Shown here: one piece after another, positions 24,125 through 31,090 of the stretch | Numbering within the stretch: the stretch's first letter is position 1 | Layout: each line of letters begins with the position of its first letter | DNA from: Candidatus Dojkabacteria bacterium | GTDB taxonomy: Bacteria; Patescibacteriota; Dojkabacteria; GCA-002793355 | NCBI GenBank assembly: GCA_015485585.1 | Contig: WFTI01000035.1 | Coordinates: 1-44,587 of the forward strand | Direction of reading: 5' to 3' | DNA: 44,587 nucleotides | The notes under the pieces: model-generated | What the model was told of the DNA's origin: nothing | Databases searched by the model: none | Seen by the model: the letters and a program-made list of their open reading frames with translations, nothing else | Translations under genes and position numbers: made by a program

Positions 24125-24622
24125 CTATTTATCAAGATGAAAAGCTGTCATAACTGCTACTCCGAGTGCGTCTGCTGTATCATCCACACTAAATGTTACA
24201 CCAATATCTTTTAAGAATTGAGAATATAGGTTTTTAATCATCGTCTTTTTTGAAGCATCCCCGTACCCAGTAATAAACGCCTTAATAGCCTTTGGGGTAA
24301 AAGTATAAAGAAATACGTTTTTTTCGTGACATATTAGATTGAGTACTCCAAATACAGCGTAACTTTTTTTTAATCGTTCTAGGTTCCGTAAACTAATTAC
24401 CTCTTCTACTCCACATATATGAGGAGAAAACTTATTAAAAAGAGTCAAAAGGTCAGCATACAATCTTCCGAGACGTTCTTGAAAAGAAAGACTAGGTGAC
24501 GTAGTTATAACCCCAAGATCTACAATTTTTATCTTTCTAGGAGAAAAGGTGTCAATAATAGCATATCCCAACCTTGCATACCCAAGATCTATCCCTATTA
24601 TGCGTTTTACGTTGGATACCAT
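24125..24622 (-). CDS. ruvC: Holliday junction resolvase RuvC
   Basis: 165 residues. The RNase H-like catalytic acids are present: IGIDLGYARLGYAI (Asp), CGVEEVISL (Glu), and SVDDTADALGVAVM (two Asp), with the DNA-binding GDASKKTM segment. RuvC cuts Holliday junctions moved by RuvAB, which are not in the window. It starts 16 nt inside yebC, the usual yebC-ruvC order in bacteria. Confidence 0.95.
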   Translation of the reverse strand: MVSNVKRIIGIDLGYARLGYAIIDTFSPRKIKIVDLGVITTSPSLSFQERLGRLYADLLTLFNKFSPHICGVEEVISLRNLERLKKSYAVFGVLNLICHEKNVFLYTFTPKAIKAFITGYGDASKKTMIKNLYSQFLKDIGVTFSVDDTADALGVAVMTAFHLDK

Positions 24623-25323
24623 ACCTCTTCAATATCTGTGCACAGATTACGTAGTTCATTAATGAAATTCTCAACTAAAACCTTGTCTACCTGATATTCC
24701 ACATTACCCACGTAGCGGTATATTACACGGGAATCTTTTATTTTGTATCCTTTCTCTTGCAGAAAAGACGTTATCTCACTTATCTTTTCTTTAGCTACAT
24801 AGAGTATTACAGAGTCTTCCTTAAACGTAAAATCATCAACTTCAACAAGATCTAAAAGTTCTAATAACCTGTCTTCTTGTTCTTCGGTAATACCTTCTAT
24901 CTTTAAAGATCCTTTCTCTTCAAATTGCCACAACAAGCTTCCTTTATCTGCCAATCTCCCACCAAGCTTACGTAAGGCTGTTTTTAATTCTGTTAAGGTA
25001 CGGTTAGTATTATCTGTAAATACTTTGAGGATCATCGGAAGATTTGAAGGACCCAGAATCTCATAGATTACAGTTTGATAATCATCTTTAGAATTCTCTC
25101 CACTATATTTATTTAACAGCCGCTCAATATTCTCCTTAGGCATTCTGACGCTTTTTGCATACTCTATCGCAGCCCGAAGAGCGCTGTTGGTGTTAATATC
25201 AGTTCCCCCTTGTCTTATAGCACTAATTATCATCTTAGCCGCTTTTGAATAAGCAAGAGCCTTTTTACGGTCTGCTGCTTCTTTTTTGCGTTTAATATTT
25301 TTCCAATGTGAATGCCCTGCCAT
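24607..25323 (-). CDS. yebC: YebC/PmpR-family protein (TACO1 homologue)
   Basis: 238 residues. AGHSHWKNIKRKKEAADRKK at the start is the family signature, followed by RMPKENIERLL and VIYEILGPSNLPMILKVFTDNTNRT. Long treated as a DNA-binding regulator, the family is now linked to relief of ribosome stalling at proline-rich stretches, as for mitochondrial TACO1; either role is possible here. TAAAAT 7 nt before ATG, no SD. Forms an operon with ruvC. Confidence 0.95.
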   Translation of the reverse strand: MAGHSHWKNIKRKKEAADRKKALAYSKAAKMIISAIRQGGTDINTNSALRAAIEYAKSVRMPKENIERLLNKYSGENSKDDYQTVIYEILGPSNLPMILKVFTDNTNRTLTELKTALRKLGGRLADKGSLLWQFEEKGSLKIEGITEEQEDRLLELLDLVEVDDFTFKEDSVILYVAKEKISEITSFLQEKGYKIKDSRVIYRYVGNVEYQVDKVLVENFINELRNLCTDIEEVWYPT

Positions 25324-25330
25324 ATTAGAG

Positions 25331-25336
25331 ATTTTA
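25331..25336 (-). promoter_or_regulatory. Predicted -10 box, leaderless start of yebC-ruvC
   Basis: TAAAAT, 7 nt (CTCTAAT), ATG; no SD. Confidence 0.55.
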
Positions 25337-25342
25337 CCCTTT

Positions 25343-26254
25343 TTATCTAATTAGAATAATGACTATGTCTGCACTTGTTAACAGGAAGGGTGGTCGCTTA
25401 CTGCTCCAATATATGTTTCTTGTTTTATACAACTCTTTTATAACCCTTAAAGTTACTGTTGAATTTGCTTTTTCTTCTGCAAAGATAAAAAGATCATAAC
25501 TGTTATATTGATCGGGTAAAGAGGCGTTTCCCACCCTTATTACGTTGACTCCATACATACGGAGTATCTTAGACCAAAAAGTAGCATAACCCGGCTTAGA
25601 ACTTGCGTTGTAAATCTCAACAAAAAGGCCTTCTTGGACTATCTTATCATTTTTAAACAAGGGCCCCAATGCCTCTAGAAAATCAGTGTAGGCATAAGCC
25701 AAAACCTCTTCTTCGGTCGGAAGGGTAATCTTCTTTGAAGCCTCTATCTTAAGCTCTTTAATGGGAGCAGTTTTTTCTAAAAATCTCCACAAAAGATACT
25801 CTTTAAGGCTCAAAGATGTGGAGATTAAACGATTATCTTTTTTGACTAAAAAACCCGTAAGTGGTACTCCTGTAACCGAAACTGCTAACTTCGAAAAATT
25901 ACACGGATTATAAGGCTCTTTATAAAGTAGCCTTGCTAGAGCTTTAACCTGTATAGCAGGCACATTACTATGGCTTAGAATAATCCATTTTGTAGGATCA
26001 AGTTTTGCCCTATAGATCTCTTTCTCTTTTACGATGTGATACTCTAAGTTTTCCACCCCAAAAGGTGCAATACTATCATCTGTTTCAACTACAAGATACA
26101 CCCGTGGACTTGTAAACGAAAGAAGACTTTCACAGTTTTTTTGATAGGTTTTATTGTAGTACCCTAAGATTCCGACCCATATTAATGTAGGTATTAGAAA
26201 GAGTGTAAACAGTAGAAAACCTACTTTTTTACTGACCTTTTGCGTAATTCTCAC
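25343..26254 (-). CDS. Membrane-anchored LytR_C-domain protein
   Basis: 303 residues starting with GTG. One N-terminal transmembrane helix (VGFLLFTLFLIPTLIWVGIL), a middle region of unknown fold, and at about 205-290 a LytR C-terminal-like domain (VEIYNASSKPGYATFWSKIL, GVNVIRVGNA, ending in a final strand ADIVIILI). LytR_C domains usually follow LCP phosphotransferase domains; the LCP catalytic part is absent or unrecognisable here, so an envelope function is likely but not an enzymatic one. TATAAT 6 nt before GTG; divergent from eno with 21 bp between start codons. Confidence 0.7.
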   Translation of the reverse strand: MRITQKVSKKVGFLLFTLFLIPTLIWVGILGYYNKTYQKNCESLLSFTSPRVYLVVETDDSIAPFGVENLEYHIVKEKEIYRAKLDPTKWIILSHSNVPAIQVKALARLLYKEPYNPCNFSKLAVSVTGVPLTGFLVKKDNRLISTSLSLKEYLLWRFLEKTAPIKELKIEASKKITLPTEEEVLAYAYTDFLEALGPLFKNDKIVQEGLFVEIYNASSKPGYATFWSKILRMYGVNVIRVGNASLPDQYNSYDLFIFAEEKANSTVTLRVIKELYKTRNIYWSSKRPPFLLTSADIVIILIR

Positions 26255-26260
26255 TTTTGT

Positions 26261-26268
26261 ATTATAAA
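26261..26268. promoter_or_regulatory. Shared bidirectional -10 element of the LytR_C gene and eno
   Basis: ATTATAAA: TATAAT on the minus strand (26266-26261, 6 nt to GTG at 26254) and TATAAA on the plus strand (26263-26268, 7 nt to ATG at 26276). Same 2-bp offset between the two boxes as at mutL/map. No SD on either side. Confidence 0.55.
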
Positions 26269-26275
26269 TCTTATA

Positions 26276-27517
26276 ATGGATCTGACATTTAAACTTTACC
26301 CGATACTTAACAGTCAGGGGGAGTTTACACTAGAGCTTTCGACAGTAATCGAGAATACACGAATAAGTGCTTCGGTTCCCACTGGAACAAGCGTAGGAAC
26401 AAAAGAGGCTGTCTCGTTCTCTGTGGTTCAATCAATAGATGCTATAAAACGGTACAATCTTTTAAATATACTAAAAAATAAACTAACAGAACTACCTACT
26501 CCCCGAGAGTTTGATGAGATTCTTATAAACCTTGATCCTTCCCCCAACAAACAGGGGATCGGTGGAAATGTAACGCTTCTTTTTAGTGTGTTCTATGCAA
26601 AGGTTTACTCTTTTATGATGAGGATTCCTCTATATAAACTTCTGACTGAGGTCTATTATCCCCCTCTCTTTAATACTCGCTTGGGGGAAACTGTACTCCT
26701 TTTTAATCTTGTCAACGGAGGACGCCACGGAAATAGCCGGTTATTTTTTCAGGAGTTTAAAATAGGGTTTTTAGGTAAAAAAACCTTAATGGAACAGATT
26801 CAGCTTGCTGTACTTCTTAATAAACGGTTCAAACGTTTGTTAAAAGAGAACAATAAAAGCTACGGAATCGGTTTAGAAGGAGGATACATCTTTGAGGCTA
26901 CAGACGAAGAGGTTCTTGAGTTGTTGCAGAGAGGGGCTGAAGGCCTTGGCCTTCAGCCCCTCTCTGACTACGCCATCTTTCTTGACGTAGCCGCTTCAGA
27001 ACATGTCCACACCGAAGATCCTCAAAATTATACTTACTATATTCCTGCTAAAGAAAAGATTGTAGATGTTAATGGTTTAATTGACTGGTATACAGAACTT
27101 GCCAAGAAATTTCCAATTGTAGGTTTTGAAGACCCCTTTGCAGAAAACGACAATCTAGGATGGGAAAAATTCAAAACCGCCCCACGTCCACGACAGTACA
27201 TCATCACAGGAGATGATCTTACTGCAACAAACCCAACCATTATTAAAGAGAGTGCTCAAGCTAAATATATAAACAATGTCATAATTAAACCCAATCAGAT
27301 CGGTACCTTAAAAGAAACCTTCCAAGCTATCCATATCGCAAATAACGAACATATCACTATCACAATATCTCACCGGTCTCGCGAAACTAACGATACATTC
27401 CTCAGTCATATTGTTGCTGCGTGTAATCCAACGTATGCAAAATTGGGAAATATAGTACGCGGTGAACGAACAGAAAAATATAACGAACTTATCCGTATAG
27501 AACGTGAGCTCATCTAA
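26276..27517 (+). CDS. eno: Enolase, divergent
   Basis: 413 residues from MDLTFKLYPI; the track's earlier ATG (26240) would lie inside the opposing gene and upstream of the -10 box. Catalytic residues are largely kept: NGGRHGN (His), FFQEFKIG (Glu), GLEGGY (Glu), LDVAASEH (metal Asp), GFEDPFAEND (metal Glu), ITGDDLTATN (metal Asp), IIKPNQIGT (catalytic Lys), ISHRSRETND and the final Lys of AKLGN. The flexible SGAST-type loop is changed to VPTGTSVGT. It interconverts 2-phosphoglycerate and phosphoenolpyruvate. A perfect 19-bp inverted repeat lies in codons 218-231. Confidence 0.93.
   Translation: MDLTFKLYPILNSQGEFTLELSTVIENTRISASVPTGTSVGTKEAVSFSVVQSIDAIKRYNLLNILKNKLTELPTPREFDEILINLDPSPNKQGIGGNVTLLFSVFYAKVYSFMMRIPLYKLLTEVYYPPLFNTRLGETVLLFNLVNGGRHGNSRLFFQEFKIGFLGKKTLMEQIQLAVLLNKRFKRLLKENNKSYGIGLEGGYIFEATDEEVLELLQRGAEGLGLQPLSDYAIFLDVAASEHVHTEDPQNYTYYIPAKEKIVDVNGLIDWYTELAKKFPIVGFEDPFAENDNLGWEKFKTAPRPRQYIITGDDLTATNPTIIKESAQAKYINNVIIKPNQIGTLKETFQAIHIANNEHITITISHRSRETNDTFLSHIVAACNPTYAKLGNIVRGERTEKYNELIRIERELI
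26927..26966. repeat. Perfect 19-bp inverted repeat inside eno
   Basis: Left arm 26927-26945 and right arm 26948-26966 are exact reverse complements with a 2-nt centre (TT); arm begins CAGAGAGGGGCTGAAGG. About 68% G+C, far above its surroundings. It encodes QRGAEGLGLQPLS, between the EGGY and DVAASE active-site segments, in frame and without obvious extra length compared with other enolases as I remember them. It would form a very stable hairpin in mRNA or a cruciform in DNA. Confidence 0.95.
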
Positions 27518-29232
27518 TAAACTATCCCAAGATCATCTTTTATCGCCTCAAAGATCTCTACCCATGTGGGAGCAGCAGTAGTAGAACCCGTTGTGTATTT
27601 TTTGGGACGTTCAAATTTAACCAGCATAATAAATCTTGGATCATACGCAGGAGCAAACCCCACAAAAGTAGTATTTACTGCATCCTCAAGATATCCCCCT
27701 CCTTCAGGGTTTGGAATCTGAGCAGTACCAGTTTTTCCGGCTATATCAATTTTCCCTTTATATCTCTTAAAAAGTCCTCTGCGCATAGTAGCAGAAACCA
27801 TAAATGAAACAACGTTTCTTACGGTGTCCTCTGAAAAGACTCTTTCTACAGCATGAGGCGTAAATCTTATACGTTCTTCAGAGTCATAGATCTCCTTAAT
27901 CAGAAAAGGTTGCATCCTTACCCCATTGTTCGCAAGGGTAGAATGAGCCGATATGATCTGAAGAGGTGTAGCTGAAACCATCTGTCCAAACGCCGATACA
28001 GCAAGATCTACCTTATTCCACTTGCTAGGTGGTTTAAGGTAGCTTGTTTCTTCTTCTTGCAAACCTATATTTAGCAATGTACCTATCCCGAGTTTGCGAA
28101 GATAGCCGTACATTATCTCAGGAGTCAGTTTAAGAGCAATCGTTGCACTACACACATTGTTTGAACGATATAGAATATCGGCTAGTCCTAACCAACCGTA
28201 CCTTTTACGTCTAAAGTTATAGATCTTCTTATCAAGCACCTCTAATACCCCGCTATCAAAGCATTTGAAATTAGTATCTATTACTTTCTCTTCTAAAGCC
28301 ATAGCTAAAGTAAGTGGTTTTTGAACCGAACCATATTCATAAGGATCAGTCACGGCCTTGTTTTTGAAAATCGTATAGTCCTCTACCTTATAGTACGTGT
28401 TTGGATCATAGTTAGGATAATTAGCCATCGCCAAAATAGCGCCGGTCTTAGGATCCATTACAATTACTGTCCCTGACAAAGCCTCATACTCTTTTACTTT
28501 CTGTTCTAAAATCTCCTCAACTTTACGCTGTATCTTAGAATTGATGGTAAGTACTATATTCTTCCCTTCACGCATCACATATCTTCTATAATCTGCCGCT
28601 GACAAGATACGTCCTTTGATGTCTCTTTCATGTACGATCTGCCCCATACGCCCACTAAGTTCAGGCCAGAAGTATCCTTCAATACCATATACTCCTCTGT
28701 ACTTTTGATCATCTTCTTTAACAACAAAACCTAAAACATGTGATAAGAACCTTCCCGCAGGATAAAGCCGTCTAATCTCTTCTTTAAAGTAAACCCCAAC
28801 AATCTGATTCTCTTTAAGCTTTGCCTCTAATCGTTCTTTCTCGGTCTCTTCTAATAACTTATCAAAGAGATAATACGAAACCTCATCAAACGGTATAGGA
28901 TCTTCACTAACTTTAATATCAAACTGAGCCAATACCTCTCTTAACACCCCCCATCTCTCTTTTAACTTCTCATATTCTTCTTCATGAACAATAGAGATAA
29001 AAGGACGCCAAAAAATACGATCTGTTGCTACAGTGATGCCATCTGCCGTAAATATATCCCCCCGCTCGTTCTGAATCTTCTGCTCAGCTTCGATATACAC
29101 ACTACCTAATCTTTTAAAACCTCCTGCATCTGCGATCTGCCACCGAAAAAGCTGCACTATAAGCAACAAAAAAGCAATAAACCAAAACCCGATATTTACG
29201 TAATAGAAACCTCTTTTATCTTGAAGCCTCAT
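27514..29232 (-). CDS. ftsI: Division transpeptidase FtsI (PBP3, class B PBP)
   Basis: 572 residues. N-terminal transmembrane helix (about 10-27), dimerisation domain (RGDIFTADGITVATD; GVYGIEGYFWPELSG), then the transpeptidase with SVQK in YEYGSVQKPLT, SNN in YRSNNVCSA and KTG in AGKTGTAQIP. Cross-links septal peptidoglycan with FtsW (not in window). Its place after mraZ-rsmH-ftsL identifies it as the division enzyme rather than a second PBP2. Overlaps ftsL-like by 17 nt upstream and the eno stop by 4 nt downstream. No PASTA domain. Confidence 0.94.
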   Translation of the reverse strand: MRLQDKRGFYYVNIGFWFIAFLLLIVQLFRWQIADAGGFKRLGSVYIEAEQKIQNERGDIFTADGITVATDRIFWRPFISIVHEEEYEKLKERWGVLREVLAQFDIKVSEDPIPFDEVSYYLFDKLLEETEKERLEAKLKENQIVGVYFKEEIRRLYPAGRFLSHVLGFVVKEDDQKYRGVYGIEGYFWPELSGRMGQIVHERDIKGRILSAADYRRYVMREGKNIVLTINSKIQRKVEEILEQKVKEYEALSGTVIVMDPKTGAILAMANYPNYDPNTYYKVEDYTIFKNKAVTDPYEYGSVQKPLTLAMALEEKVIDTNFKCFDSGVLEVLDKKIYNFRRKRYGWLGLADILYRSNNVCSATIALKLTPEIMYGYLRKLGIGTLLNIGLQEEETSYLKPPSKWNKVDLAVSAFGQMVSATPLQIISAHSTLANNGVRMQPFLIKEIYDSEERIRFTPHAVERVFSEDTVRNVVSFMVSATMRRGLFKRYKGKIDIAGKTGTAQIPNPEGGGYLEDAVNTTFVGFAPAYDPRFIMLVKFERPKKYTTGSTTAAPTWVEIFEAIKDDLGIVY

Positions 29233-29509
29233 AGCTTTCTGTATACTGATGTAACACTACAGTTCTTGCCGGTTTATCTACTAAATCTAATGAGGCACCA
29301 GACAGATCTATGCTCAGGAGGTTGGTATGCGTCTTAAATAAAGAAAGATCACTATTAAAAAGCAGTAACTTAGTATTTACTTCACGGATATTGTAATCAA
29401 CGATCCCAAGCTTACGAATTGCAGGAGTAGCTAATAGTTGAAAAATTAGGTATCCTCCCAAGAATACAAAGGTAATAGCCCATAATAATAGAACAGCTCT
29501 TATCTTCAT
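29216..29509 (-). CDS. Small single-pass membrane protein in the FtsL position
   Basis: 97 residues with one N-terminal transmembrane helix (AVLLLWAITFVFLGGYLIFQ) and an outside part containing a possible short coiled coil (YNIREVNTKLLLFNSDLSLF). No sequence family is recognisable, but FtsL is small, bitopic and poorly conserved, and always lies between rsmH and ftsI, exactly as here. Overlaps rsmH by 4 nt (ATGA) and ftsI by 17 nt. FtsL partners FtsB/DivIC to activate the division synthase. Confidence 0.65.
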   Translation of the reverse strand: MKIRAVLLLWAITFVFLGGYLIFQLLATPAIRKLGIVDYNIREVNTKLLLFNSDLSLFKTHTNLLSIDLSGASLDLVDKPARTVVLHQYTESYEASR

Positions 29510-30495
29510 GTTCTGCTTAACACATACATCTTAGCGCTTCGAGCCTTAGGATTTTCCCGTATCTCTCCTCGTGTGGGCACTACTACCTCATCTATCCCCA
29601 TTCCATGCGGAAGTTTCTCTTCAATTATTCGCCATTCTCCAGAGTGAAAAGCTATAATAAGGGCTGTACCTTTTTCACAAAGTATATGTGGAAGGTTTTC
29701 TAAAAGCTCTCTAAGGTTATCAAGCTCCATATTCACCGCCATACGTAAGGCTAAAAACACCAAGGTAGCTAAATTAAGCCTCCCTAAGGATGATTTTCTT
29801 AAAGGAAGCACTTTATTGGCAATCTTTTGAATCCGTACTACATCATCCTTATCTCCGAAAGGTTTCTTCTCTCTCTCCACTTCTATCTCCCATGCCAATG
29901 AAGCAGCAAACTTTGAAGGCATTCCAACATTTTCTTCAAATAAGCGTTTTAATTCGTTCCGACTCAAGAAATTTAGTAGATCATACGCTTTAACATTATA
30001 AGTATCTGGATCCATACGCATATCTAAACTCGCACTTGATGAAGCAAAAGAAAAACCACGTTTCTTATCCTCAAGCTGAGGAGATGATACCCCAAGATCA
30101 GCCAATACAAGGTCAACGCAATGTTTTTCGTGCTGTAGCTCTTTTATCACTTCACTTAAAATGGTCTGAATATATGCAAAATTGCCATGGACAATGGCCC
30201 AAGCAACATTTTCACCCCCATCACTCTCATATACTTTCTTTAGACCTTCTTGAGGGGTATAAGTAAAATAGAAAGCAACCTCTTCTTTAAAACGGTCAAA
30301 TACATCATCAACTGCCTCTTTGTCCCAGTCAATTGATAAAAGAAACCCACCTGTTCTTTGTTTCAGTAACTCATAAATCTTTGCAGAGTGCCCACCATAA
30401 CCTAAAGTAACATCTACGATCATAGGGAACCTCTCTTTTATCTTTGTTACGTATTCAAGCACCTCATTAAGCATTACAGGTACATGTTTTTTCAT
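29506..30495 (-). CDS. rsmH: 16S rRNA (cytosine1402-N4)-methyltransferase
   Basis: 329 residues. HVPVMLNEVLEYV start, SAM site VDVTLGYGGHSAKIYELL, LVLADLGVSSPQLEDKKRGFSF, and DMRMDPD are all family signatures; the C-terminal LIIAFHSGEWRIIEEKL corresponds to the usual SFHSLEDRIVK. It methylates C1402 in the 30S decoding centre. Second gene of the dcw cluster, overlapping mraZ by 4 nt and the FtsL-like gene by 4 nt. Confidence 0.96.
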   Translation of the reverse strand: MKKHVPVMLNEVLEYVTKIKERFPMIVDVTLGYGGHSAKIYELLKQRTGGFLLSIDWDKEAVDDVFDRFKEEVAFYFTYTPQEGLKKVYESDGGENVAWAIVHGNFAYIQTILSEVIKELQHEKHCVDLVLADLGVSSPQLEDKKRGFSFASSSASLDMRMDPDTYNVKAYDLLNFLSRNELKRLFEENVGMPSKFAASLAWEIEVEREKKPFGDKDDVVRIQKIANKVLPLRKSSLGRLNLATLVFLALRMAVNMELDNLRELLENLPHILCEKGTALIIAFHSGEWRIIEEKLPHGMGIDEVVVPTRGEIRENPKARSAKMYVLSRT

Positions 30496-30971
30496 TCTCC
30501 TAGTCCTTGATTATCTAATAGATCTGCAATATCAACTACATCCCGTTTTAATCGCTCCATTGCGTTGTTCCAGTCATCTTTTCGCCAGATCTCAATCCAG
30601 TTATAAAGACCTGCTACAACAAGTTTGTCACCTACTTCTAATGTTTTATTCCCCAGTTCACGTAGCGAGTTAGGAATAACTACCCTTCCTTGGGAATCAA
30701 GATCAAGCAAGAACGCATGGGCAACAAGATACCGTAACATAGCTCTGACATTCCGATTAAGCATCGAACGAGAGGTAAGAGGAGCAATCAAGGTCTGCCA
30801 TCTACTAATCTCAAACACATAGAGGTTGCTATCTATACCCTTTGTAAGCACAATCTGAGATCCAAGCAAGTTGCGAAAACGCGCCGGAAAAACAATACGA
30901 AATCCCGATAATACATTGACTTCATAGTTCCCTATAAAGGCTTTTACTCCCCCCTTCTTTTTATCTGCCAT
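30492..30971 (-). CDS. mraZ: Transcriptional regulator MraZ
   Basis: 159 residues with two SpoVT/AbrB-like swapped-hairpin domains: the first around YEVNVLSGFRIVFPARFRNLL, the second around LLDLDSQGRVVIPNSLREL. MraZ forms a ring-shaped oligomer that binds spaced direct repeats in its own promoter and controls the division and cell-wall cluster. The promoter here has four TGG repeats every 10 bp, the last overlapping its start codon, so autoregulation is likely. First gene of mraZ-rsmH-ftsL-ftsI. Confidence 0.95.
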   Translation of the reverse strand: MADKKKGGVKAFIGNYEVNVLSGFRIVFPARFRNLLGSQIVLTKGIDSNLYVFEISRWQTLIAPLTSRSMLNRNVRAMLRYLVAHAFLLDLDSQGRVVIPNSLRELGNKTLEVGDKLVVAGLYNWIEIWRKDDWNNAMERLKRDVVDIADLLDNQGLGE

Positions 30972-31000
30972 ATTATGCCATTATACACCATAATCCACCA
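30961..31000 (-). promoter_or_regulatory. Predicted MraZ operator: four 10-bp direct repeats
   Basis: On the minus strand the blocks read TGGTGGATTA, TGGTGTATAA, TGGCATAATA, TGGCAGATAA, exactly in 10-bp phase. Known MraZ sites are TGGGN-like repeats separated by 5 nt (10-bp period). The repeats cover the -10 box and the first codons of mraZ, so bound MraZ should block transcription. Confidence 0.7.
30980..30985 (-). promoter_or_regulatory. Predicted -10 box of the mraZ operon
   Basis: TATAAT, 8 nt (GGCATAAT), ATG; embedded between the second and third operator repeats. No SD. Confidence 0.6.
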
Positions 31001-31090
31001 TTATCAACATCCTAAAAGACCTTTAATAACACCTGATACTAACACAAAGACTGCAAAATTTACCGATGAACATAAATCACCCAACTAACA

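Noticed and set aside
26240-26275. Upstream ATG of enolase
   Set aside because: It lies inside the opposing LytR_C gene and upstream of the likely -10 box; MDLTFKLYPI at 26276 matches the enolase N-terminus.
26927-26966. Inverted repeat as a transcription terminator
   Set aside because: It is in the middle of the eno coding sequence and is not followed by a T run.
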